Origin: Peribacillus frigoritolerans_B
GTDB lineage: Bacteria > Bacillota > Bacilli > Bacillales > DSM-1321
DNA: 64,000 nucleotides
Direction of reading: 5' to 3'
NCBI RefSeq assembly: GCF_044762665.1
Contig: NZ_JBIWES010000006.1
Location: forward strand, 124,001-188,000
The notes under the pieces are model-generated. The model saw nothing but the letters and a program-made list of their open reading frames with translations, was not told where the DNA came from and searched no databases. Position 1 is the stretch's first letter. The number at the start of each line of letters is the position of its first letter. Of the stretch, positions 58,442 to 64,000 are shown piece by piece. Both the position numbers and the translations under genes were made by a program.

Positions 58442-58473
58442 AAACCTGTCAGGAATGGACGGGTTTTTCTTTT
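58441..58473 (+). terminator. Intrinsic terminator of motAB
   Basis: AAAACCTGTC / GGACGGGTTTT stem with G-U pairs followed by T-rich sequence. Confidence 0.7.
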
Positions 58474-58486
58474 TGAAGGAGAATAT

Positions 58487-58708
58487 ATGGAAAGAGAATG
58501 CACAAATGTGATGGAAGAAATCGTAGTGACATGGGTGCAGGTTTTAATGTCAGGTATGGAATACCAAACATTTTGTTCGTGCAGGAAATGTAAAAATGAC
58601 ATCATCACATTATCATTGAATAACCTGCCTAATTACTATGTAACCACGGAAGAAGGGCGGAAAAGGATATTTGGAAATTACAAAAGAAAACAGGAAATGG
58701 ATCAATAA
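58487..58708 (+). CDS. ComFB-domain protein
   Basis: A 73-residue protein of the late competence ComFB family: NVMEEIVVTWVQVLM at 8-22, C31 and C33-type cysteines in CSCRKCKNDI, ALNxLPPxY-like LSLNNLPNYYVTTEEG at 43-58. GAAGGAG precedes the ATG, 46 bases after motB and just past the motAB terminator. ComFB-type domains have recently been described as cyclic dinucleotide receptors influencing motility, so the neighbourhood with the motor genes is suggestive. No comF genes are nearby. Confidence 0.8.
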   Translation: MERECTNVMEEIVVTWVQVLMSGMEYQTFCSCRKCKNDIITLSLNNLPNYYVTTEEGRKRIFGNYKRKQEMDQ

Positions 58709-58839
58709 AAGAATCATCAATGCGATACACGTTGTTGGCTTGTATCCTAAACATTGATTTGCATTGGGTAAAGGAAAAAGTGGACAGCCGGAAACTTAGG
58801 GATTTACTCATAAACAAAAGGGACAACTATTAATTATGT

Positions 58840-58865
58840 GTTTTATTTATAGTAGTAGAGGGAAC
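58840..58865 (+). promoter_or_regulatory. Weak SigB-like promoter
   Basis: GTTTTA, 14-bp spacer, GGGAAC, compared with GTTTAA and GGGTAT, about 55 bp before a general stress protein 18-like gene. Confidence 0.35.
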
Positions 58866-58919
58866 ATAAATAAAGTGCAAATAGGTTCATTCGATCAAAA
58901 ATTGAGGAGATGAATTATT

Positions 58920-59435
58920 ATGGGTAAAAATATTGCATGTGTAGTAACGAATATGTTTGAGGATTCGGAGTATAGTGAACCGGCAAAAGCATTCGAAGAA
59001 GCCGGCCATAAGGTAACGACGATTGAAATGGTGAAAGGGAAAACTGTTAAAGGGAAACAAGGGGAGGTAGAAGTCGAGATTGATGAAAGCATCGACTCGG
59101 TGAAACCAGAAAGTTTCGATGCATTATTCATCCCCGGTGGATTCTCGCCTGATCAACTGCGTGCTGATGAACGTTTCGTATCTTTCGCAAAATCGTTCAT
59201 GGATGATAAAAAACCTGTATTTGCGATCTGTCATGGACCGCAGTTGCTGATTACGGCCAAAACACTTGAAGGACGCCACGCAACAGGATATACATCCATT
59301 AAAGTCGATATGGAGTATGCAGGTGCCACATATTTGGACAAAGAGGTTGTGGTTTGCGGCAACCAGCTTGTAACCAGCAGGACACCTGAGGATCTTCCGG
59401 CATTTAACCGGGAATCGCTCAATCTATTGAAATAA
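58920..59435 (+). CDS. DJ-1/PfpI family protein (general stress protein 18, YfkM/YraA-like)
   Basis: Class I glutamine amidotransferase-like protein of 171 residues. Nucleophile elbow AICHGPQLL with the cysteine near residue 103, Glu in the N-terminal sheet region, and ALFIPGGFSPDQLR. B. subtilis relatives YfkM (GSP18) and YraA are stress-induced and help against thiol or carbonyl damage such as methylglyoxal. ATG follows GAGGAGATG. Close to other yfk-type genes in this window. Confidence 0.88.
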   Translation: MGKNIACVVTNMFEDSEYSEPAKAFEEAGHKVTTIEMVKGKTVKGKQGEVEVEIDESIDSVKPESFDALFIPGGFSPDQLRADERFVSFAKSFMDDKKPVFAICHGPQLLITAKTLEGRHATGYTSIKVDMEYAGATYLDKEVVVCGNQLVTSRTPEDLPAFNRESLNLLK

Positions 59436-59436
59436 T

Positions 59437-59467
59437 GAAAAATCCCGGCAGCTGCCGGGATTTTTCA
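59437..59467 (+). terminator. Intrinsic terminator of YfkM-like gene
   Basis: AATCCCGGCAGCTGCCGGGATT stem with T5 after it. Confidence 0.88.
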
Positions 59468-59541
59468 TTTTAAAGGATTCATATACTTCAATCTTTGCAG
59501 TAAAATAAAAGGAGAGACGAATAAAAAAGGAAGTGTCACGA

Positions 59542-60288
59542 TTGATCGTATTAAAATCTGCACGTGAAATTCAAGCGATGCATGAATCGGGTAAAATTTT
59601 GGCAGCTTGTCATAGGGAGATTGCAAAGTTGATTGTTCCTGGTGTGACAACATGGGAAATAGAGGAATTTGTTGAAGGATTCTTAAAAAAACATGGTGCG
59701 AAGCCGGAACAAAAGGGTTACAAAGGGTATGAATATGCGACATGTGCCAGCATAAATGAAGAAATCTGTCATGGTTTCCCTCGTAAGACCCCTTTGAAAA
59801 ATGGAGATATCGTAACGATTGATATGGTCGTCAATTATAATGGGGCCCTTGCTGACTCTGCTTGGACGTATACGGTCGGTAAGGTTTCAAAGGAAACCGA
59901 ACATTTAGTGAAAGTGACGAAGGAATCTTTATATAAGGCGATTGAAGTATGTGTGGAAGGCAATCGGATTGGAGATATAGGTCATGCCATACAAACATAT
60001 GTCGAAGCGGAAGGCTTCTCTGTCGTTCGTGATTTCATCGGACACGGGATAGGGAATGTCATTCATGAAGAGCCGCAAGTTCCGCATTATGGACTGCCGA
60101 ATAAAGGTCCGCGTCTTAAGGAAGGAATGGTATTCACCATCGAGCCAATGGTAAACGTAGGTACATATAAAGCGAGCCGCGATCCGAATGGATGGACGGC
60201 ATCCACTGCAGATGGGAAATACTCGGCTCAATATGAGCATACGATTGCCATAACGAAAAACGGCCCGCTTATTCTAACCGAACAATGA
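59542..60288 (+). CDS. Methionine aminopeptidase type I (MapB/YflG-like)
   Basis: Metalloprotease of 248 residues that removes initiator methionine. The five metal ligands are visible: Asp in TIDMVVNYN, Asp in GALADSAWTY, His in FIGHGIGN, Glu in FTIEPMVN and Glu in AQYEHT; HEEPQVPHYG holds the second active-site histidine. Length matches the second B. subtilis enzyme MapB (YflG, 249) rather than being next to ribosomal genes as mapA is. TTG 59542 has AAAGGAAG at good spacing; GTG 59533 abuts it. Confidence 0.88.
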   Translation: MIVLKSAREIQAMHESGKILAACHREIAKLIVPGVTTWEIEEFVEGFLKKHGAKPEQKGYKGYEYATCASINEEICHGFPRKTPLKNGDIVTIDMVVNYNGALADSAWTYTVGKVSKETEHLVKVTKESLYKAIEVCVEGNRIGDIGHAIQTYVEAEGFSVVRDFIGHGIGNVIHEEPQVPHYGLPNKGPRLKEGMVFTIEPMVNVGTYKASRDPNGWTASTADGKYSAQYEHTIAITKNGPLILTEQ

Positions 60289-60290
60289 AC

Positions 60291-60325
60291 ATAAAAAAAC
60301 AGCATCGATTATGATGCTGTTTTTC
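60291..60325. terminator. Bidirectional intrinsic terminator
   Basis: AAAACAGCATC / GATGCTGTTTTT stem between convergent genes. Confidence 0.85.
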
Positions 60326-60328
60326 ATT

Positions 60329-60571
60329 TTAATCAATTGGACGTTCCAATGAATACAAATCTTCTTCGATATTTCCTAATCTGTCCTCAATGACTTTTTT
60401 AGCATCTTTGATACCTTCATTGTAAATAAAGGGAGCGATATTTTCGAAAATGAACTGCAAGTGATTTTCAGCAGCGATTTCACCGATTTCCTTCCCATGT
60501 TCCTGATACACATAATCTTGGATACTATCGATCATCTTGCGGCGTTTTTCCATGGGGAATTGAATGAACAT
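60329..60571 (-). CDS. DUF2164 family protein
   Basis: An 80-residue acidic protein resembling DUF2164: EKRRKMIDSIQDYVYQEHGKEIGEIAAENHLQFI followed (after a break) by FIYNEGIKDAKKVIEDRLGNIEEDLYSLE, all helical with no catalytic motif. AAGGAGG precedes the ATG. It lies 12 bases after mobB on the same strand, so it is probably the last gene of a moeA-mobB operon. Function unknown. Confidence 0.75.
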   Translation of the reverse strand: MFIQFPMEKRRKMIDSIQDYVYQEHGKEIGEIAAENHLQFIFENIAPFIYNEGIKDAKKVIEDRLGNIEEDLYSLERPID

Positions 60572-60583
60572 TGTCCGCCTCCT

Positions 60584-61099
60584 TCATATTTGTTCTAAAA
60601 ACCATGTAATGAATTCATCCGAATCCAAAGGGAAGACTGGTACTGAAGCATGATTCCTGGTTTGTTCCAGACATTCGGGCCAAGCCACTGCCGCATTGAC
60701 ATTGGTAAGCCGTTCCAATAACAGGAGGTCACTTACTTCCTTGATTAAAATGATCTTAGGAAAGTCCTCTTGCTTATAACCTTCAATTAAGATCACATCA
60801 GGGAGAAATAGACACAGTAATTGAATCAGCTCAGTGATAGGGGCTCTCCCCTTGAAATTGCCGAGCAGCTCGATTGTTCCATCTCCTTCAACAAGTGAAG
60901 CGGCCGCCCCAGCAAGAAAGTGTTTATTGGAATCCTTCGTGCCTGTAACATCCGGTTTTCCGCCATGTCCATGATGTTTTAAAACGGCTGTCTCCAATTT
61001 GGCTTCGCCAAGCTTTTTGATTAAATTCGTTATGAAGGTCGTTTTTCCTCTATTTTGGTAGCCAACCACCTGAAAAATAAAGGGCTTCACCAAGGCCAT
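60584..61099 (-). CDS. mobB: Molybdopterin-guanine dinucleotide biosynthesis protein MobB
   Basis: GTP-binding protein of 171 residues assisting MobA in attaching GMP to molybdopterin. P-loop GYQNRGKTTFITNLI (about 12-26), AVLKHHGHG near 40, and the VILIEGYKQEDFPKIILI strand near 105-122 are family markers. ATG 61099 has AGGAAGG six bases upstream inside moeA; ATG 61105 overlaps it. It overlaps the moeA end by 13 bases, giving translational coupling. Confidence 0.88.
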   Translation of the reverse strand: MALVKPFIFQVVGYQNRGKTTFITNLIKKLGEAKLETAVLKHHGHGGKPDVTGTKDSNKHFLAGAAASLVEGDGTIELLGNFKGRAPITELIQLLCLFLPDVILIEGYKQEDFPKIILIKEVSDLLLLERLTNVNAAVAWPECLEQTRNHASVPVFPLDSDEFITWFLEQI

Positions 61100-62352
61100 T
61101 TGCATCCTTCCTGGTCATCGAGGAGCAGGATGTCCACGAAATCCCCCGTTTGGAAACCACGTGTCCCTCCAGGTAAGACGGTCAGTGAATTGGCACCTGC
61201 CAAACTTGTTGTAATATTGGATTTATCCACACCGCTTGGAATTACCTTCAACTGGCCGGATTCGTAAAATAATCGGGTACGAAGCAGACGTGAGAATGGA
61301 TTGGGTTTTAAAAAGTCCTCTGCCAATTGGGCCGTTTCTTTTCTTAAATGCGGATGTTCCGAAAACAGCATAGTGCGGATGATCGGTCTTGCAAATAGTT
61401 CAAAGCCGACATAACTGGCGGATGGATTGCCGGATAAACCGAATAAAAATTTGTCATTATATACCGCTACGGTTGTAACGCTGCCGGGGCGCATGGCCAC
61501 TTTGTTGAATAAGACATCAGCGCCAATCTTTTGATAAATATCCGGGAGAAGGTCAAAATCACCGACAGAAACTCCTCCTGTTGTAATGAGCAGATCCACT
61601 TCCTCCAAGGCAGTCGAAATGGCATCGTAGCTTAATTCGAATTCGTCCTTAAGCTTTCCATAAAAACGGACTTCTCCCCCGGCCCTCCGAATTTGGGCGG
61701 AGATGGCATGTGAATTGCTGTTGCGTATTTTCCCAGGCTGCAACGGTTCATTAACATCAAGCAGTTCCGATCCCGTAGCGAATAATCCGACGACAGGCTT
61801 CTTGGCAACTGGCACTTCGGCATAACCGAATGTTGCCAGCAAGCCGATGATCCCTGGATTGATCGCTGTTCCTTTTTTTACAAGAACATCTCCTTTCTTT
61901 GCATCCTCGCCTTGAAAAGAAACGTTTTCGCCTTCCTTAAGTGAGCGTTTAAATGATATGTACTTCTTTCCGTCCTTTTCGAATTCCTTCGTAAGTTCGA
62001 GCATGATTACGGCATCACACTCAGCTGGCATCTGAGCTCCAGTCATGATTCTAGCCACTTGATTTTTTTGTACAGGAATAGTCGACACCATACCCGCAGC
62101 CAACTCTTCCACCACCTCGAACTCGAGAGGGTTATTTATGGAACCTTCAGAAGTATCCTTGGACCTGAGGGCGAATCCATCATATGGGGAGCGGTTAAAA
62201 TGCGGAACATCATTTGTAGCTACAATATCTTGAGCCAAAAAACGGTCTTGGCTGTCCTCGAGAGGAATCAGTTCCACTTGTCCTATTAATTTATGCTTCA
62301 TCACTTTTTCCACTGCTTCTGCAATGCTGATGGGCGTTCTTCTTTCTACCAT
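61087..62352 (-). CDS. moeA: Molybdopterin molybdenumtransferase MoeA
   Basis: MoeA of 421 residues inserts molybdenum into adenylated molybdopterin. Markers: HFNRSPYDGFALRS (about 51-64), RIMTGAQMPAECDAVI, GIIGLLATFGYAEVPVAKKPVVGLFATGSEL and TTGGVSVGDFD, plus LSGNPSASYVGFE near 305. The C-terminal domain IV is present. AGGAGTTG precedes the ATG. First gene of the moeA-mobB-DUF2164 unit. A user of the cofactor, the YoaE-like enzyme, lies 21 kb away. Confidence 0.92.
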   Translation of the reverse strand: MVERRTPISIAEAVEKVMKHKLIGQVELIPLEDSQDRFLAQDIVATNDVPHFNRSPYDGFALRSKDTSEGSINNPLEFEVVEELAAGMVSTIPVQKNQVARIMTGAQMPAECDAVIMLELTKEFEKDGKKYISFKRSLKEGENVSFQGEDAKKGDVLVKKGTAINPGIIGLLATFGYAEVPVAKKPVVGLFATGSELLDVNEPLQPGKIRNSNSHAISAQIRRAGGEVRFYGKLKDEFELSYDAISTALEEVDLLITTGGVSVGDFDLLPDIYQKIGADVLFNKVAMRPGSVTTVAVYNDKFLFGLSGNPSASYVGFELFARPIIRTMLFSEHPHLRKETAQLAEDFLKPNPFSRLLRTRLFYESGQLKVIPSGVDKSNITTSLAGANSLTVLPGGTRGFQTGDFVDILLLDDQEGCKWPW

Positions 62353-62411
62353 GCTTACAACTCCTGTCCGTTTTCAAATTTCTATATCAAATGTAGCAGA
62401 ATTTTTTTGAA

Positions 62412-62445
62412 AATGAAAAAAATCCTCACCGGTATGGGAGGATTT
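62412..62445 (-). terminator. Intrinsic terminator of YfkK-like gene
   Basis: AATCCTC / GAGGATT stem with 10-base loop and seven T on the minus strand. Confidence 0.8.
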
Positions 62446-62450
62446 GAATA

Positions 62451-62675
62451 TTACTTATTACGCAGTCTTCCAAGTTCTTCAGCGATCGCTTCCATTTCAC
62501 GGACACTGAAATTCGTTTTTTTCATCACCATTGTATAAATATCGTGCAGCTCTTCGTACATTTCGATATCAAAATGAGTTGATTTGATTGCTCCAAAGTT
62601 CATCACCTTTAATTTATCCTTGATTGCTTCGATCATAAACTCGACACTTTCGGCTGTGTTTTGCGTTAAATCCAT
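62451..62675 (-). CDS. UPF0435/DUF1128 protein (YfkK-like)
   Basis: A 74-residue protein of the UPF0435 family (B. subtilis YfkK, 71): helical with NTAESVEFMIEAIKDKLKVMNFGAI, a YEELHDIYTMVMKK helix and a VREMEAIAEELGRLR end. GAAGG precedes the ATG. Function unknown. Divergent from the yfkI-like gene, as expected of the yfk region. Confidence 0.85.
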   Translation of the reverse strand: MDLTQNTAESVEFMIEAIKDKLKVMNFGAIKSTHFDIEMYEELHDIYTMVMKKTNFSVREMEAIAEELGRLRNK

Positions 62676-62907
62676 TTTCCTTCATCCTTTCATACGTTCC
62701 TAAATTATTTTCATCTTTGCATGATTACCGCTGGAAGTCAATGAATATTCGGGTGGGATGCGAAGCTTGACCCCCGATATACTTGGTCATCTTCGCGTTT
62801 TAAAGTTAGAGAGTTTGGGAAAAGATAGGAAAAAACTTTTTTAAACATTGTATAATGGAGATAGCTACCATTATCCATCAACTAATATATGACGAGGAGG
62901 AGAATAT

Positions 62908-63300
62908 ATGAGCAACATTCGAGAAGAATATAAGTGTGCCAAGAAAAGTAAATTTATGCAAGCGGTCTTTATTGGGGCGTTAGCTGGGGCGGCAATAAGC
63001 CTTTTTGACAAGCAAACGCGTTATTCTGTATTGGAAAACAGCAAAAGCTGCATGAGTAATATGAAGGAATTCGTGAAGAATCCCAATGGGGTGCTTACAC
63101 AAGTACGTGAAACATCATCCAAGGTCCGTTCCACTGTTGAAAAAATTTCCGAAGATGTATCCTTCATTTCCCAAAAGGTTGAGGAAATGAAAGATATTCC
63201 ATCACAAGTGGCCCAAGTGGTGATGGAGACGAAGGAAGTTTTTGCTGCAGAGGAAGAAGAGCCATCTTCTAGAAATCACGATCAAATTTCCTTAAATTAG
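62908..63300 (+). CDS. YtxH-like protein (YfkI position)
   Basis: A 130-residue protein with one N-terminal hydrophobic segment (about 17-33, AVFIGALAGAAISLF) and a long amphipathic helix (about 45-115), the YtxH/GvpP-like layout. GAGGAGGAG precedes the ATG. The next gene, a YihY protein, starts 16 bases later, matching the yfkI-yfkH pairing of B. subtilis. Probably membrane-associated; function unknown. Confidence 0.75.
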   Translation: MSNIREEYKCAKKSKFMQAVFIGALAGAAISLFDKQTRYSVLENSKSCMSNMKEFVKNPNGVLTQVRETSSKVRSTVEKISEDVSFISQKVEEMKDIPSQVAQVVMETKEVFAAEEEEPSSRNHDQISLN

Positions 63301-63316
63301 AAAATGGGGTGGAGGT

Positions 63317-64000
63317 ATGGCCAATAAAAAAGAATGGCTGAAAGGCTCATTCTTCAAGACTTTGGTAAAACGGTTACAGGTCGATGATGTGTCTGGGCTT
63401 GCCGCACAGCTGTCTTATTTCTTCCTACTTTCCCTGTTTCCATTACTTATTTTTTTATTCACTTTATTGGCCTATCTGCCATTTTCACAAGAAGATATAT
63501 TAAATACCGTCCGTACATATGCACCTGACGATTCGATGAACATCATTGAGGCTAACCTATCGGAAGTAATGGAAGCGAATGGGACTTTATTGTCGTTTGG
63601 TGTCATCGGAACGATATGGTCGGCATCGAATGGGATGAATGCAATCATTAAAGCATTTAACCATGCATATGGTGTAAAAGAAAGTCGAACTTTCTTTATT
63701 TCCCGGGGAATGTCGATTCTTCTAACTTTAGCGATGATTTTTGTTTTTATTGTCGTTTTATTGCTGCCGGTATTCGGAAAACAAATCGGAGTGTTCCTAT
63801 TTGCCGAAATTGGACAATCCGATGAGTTTCTTACGATTTGGAACCAAATTCGCTGGGTGATCAGTACGCTTGTATTTTTAATTGTGTTTACCATCCTTTA
63901 TTGGATTGCGCCCAACATTAAGCTGAAGTGTATAACCGTACTGCCTGGTGCAATCTTTGCAACGGCAGGATGGAGTCTCGCTTCTTTTTTGTTTTCATTT
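63317..64000 (+). CDS. YihY/UPF0761 family membrane protein (YfkH-like), 3' end outside window
   Basis: The first 228 codons of a second YihY-family protein; the frame is open at the window edge. Motifs: DDVSGLAAQLSYFFLLSLFPLLIFLF, FGVIGTIWSASNGMNAIIKAFNHAYGVKESRTFF, LPVFGKQIG and LYWIAPNIKLK, each aligned with the paralogue at 49950-50816. GGGTGGAGGT precedes ATG 63317. Full length should be about 275-290 residues. Confidence 0.87.
   Translation, partial: MANKKEWLKGSFFKTLVKRLQVDDVSGLAAQLSYFFLLSLFPLLIFLFTLLAYLPFSQEDILNTVRTYAPDDSMNIIEANLSEVMEANGTLLSFGVIGTIWSASNGMNAIIKAFNHAYGVKESRTFFISRGMSILLTLAMIFVFIVVLLLPVFGKQIGVFLFAEIGQSDEFLTIWNQIRWVISTLVFLIVFTILYWIAPNIKLKCITVLPGAIFATAGWSLASFLFSF

Overview
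This 64 kb window is ordinary chromosome from a low-GC, endospore-forming member of the Bacillaceae. I infer the Peribacillus (former Bacillus simplex) group from gene content, not from a database match. Genes have Bacillus-type ribosome binding sites with many TTG and GTG starts, and most transcription units end in clear intrinsic terminators. Many genes match Bacillus subtilis families (natRK, yfiBC, cstA, amtB-glnK, yocH, yflT, ydbST, dacC, sigL, yoaE, yfmL, rib, nrnB, khtTU, mreBH, motAB, yfkM, mapB, moeA-mobB, yfkK, yfkI-yfkH). There is no rRNA, tRNA, CRISPR array, prophage or intact insertion sequence.

Layout. 1-7.2 kb: a NatA-like ABC ATPase divergent from a NatR/NatK-type two-component system, a nitroreductase, and a heterodimeric ABC exporter behind a region rich in operators, including a Fur-like box. 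7.5-14.6 kb: the CstA peptide transporter with its YbdD partner, ammonium transporter and PII protein under TnrA/GlnR-type boxes, and a LytTR regulator beside a succinyl-CoA:acetate CoA-transferase. 15-23 kb: AI-2E family exporter, succinate-semialdehyde dehydrogenase, C4-dicarboxylate symporter with a cre site, ketopantoate-reductase-like protein, LysM-3D cell wall protein, an M20 peptidase and a SigB-type stress gene. A gene-free stretch at 20.9-21.5 kb holds a likely small transcript and a dispersed repeat. 23-31 kb: chemoreceptor, YdbST PH-domain pair, DacC carboxypeptidase, a frameshifted uridine-kinase-like gene and BluB.

31-37.5 kb: the gene for sigma-54 itself, followed by two transcription units with almost identical -24/-12 promoters: an omega-aminotransferase plus aldehyde dehydrogenase operon, then a second aldehyde dehydrogenase. 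Each has its own upstream palindromes for a different enhancer-binding protein, and neither activator is encoded here. 37.5-50 kb: YoaE-type molybdoenzyme, proline symporter, sporulation-kinase-like sensor, DEAD-box-type helicase, methionine gamma-lyase, a TspO-like protein, an FMN-riboswitch operon reduced to ribE-ribB-ribH, and nrnB. 50-64 kb: YihY protein, KhtTU potassium/proton antiporter preceded by a degenerate tyrosine recombinase, MreBH, an AbrB-family membrane protein, motAB with a ComFB-domain gene, DJ-1 family stress protein, methionine aminopeptidase, MoeA/MobB, and the yfkK/yfkI/yfkH group cut by the window end.

The least explained signals are two intergenic tandem arrays. One has 8 units of 20 bp at 37.4 kb and the other 13 units of 21 bp at 56.4 kb. 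Their related unit designs combine a small dyad with A-tracts repeating about every two helical turns. Next in interest are the degenerate recombinase in the khtS position, the orphan promoter-terminator unit at 21.1 kb and the trimmed riboflavin operon.
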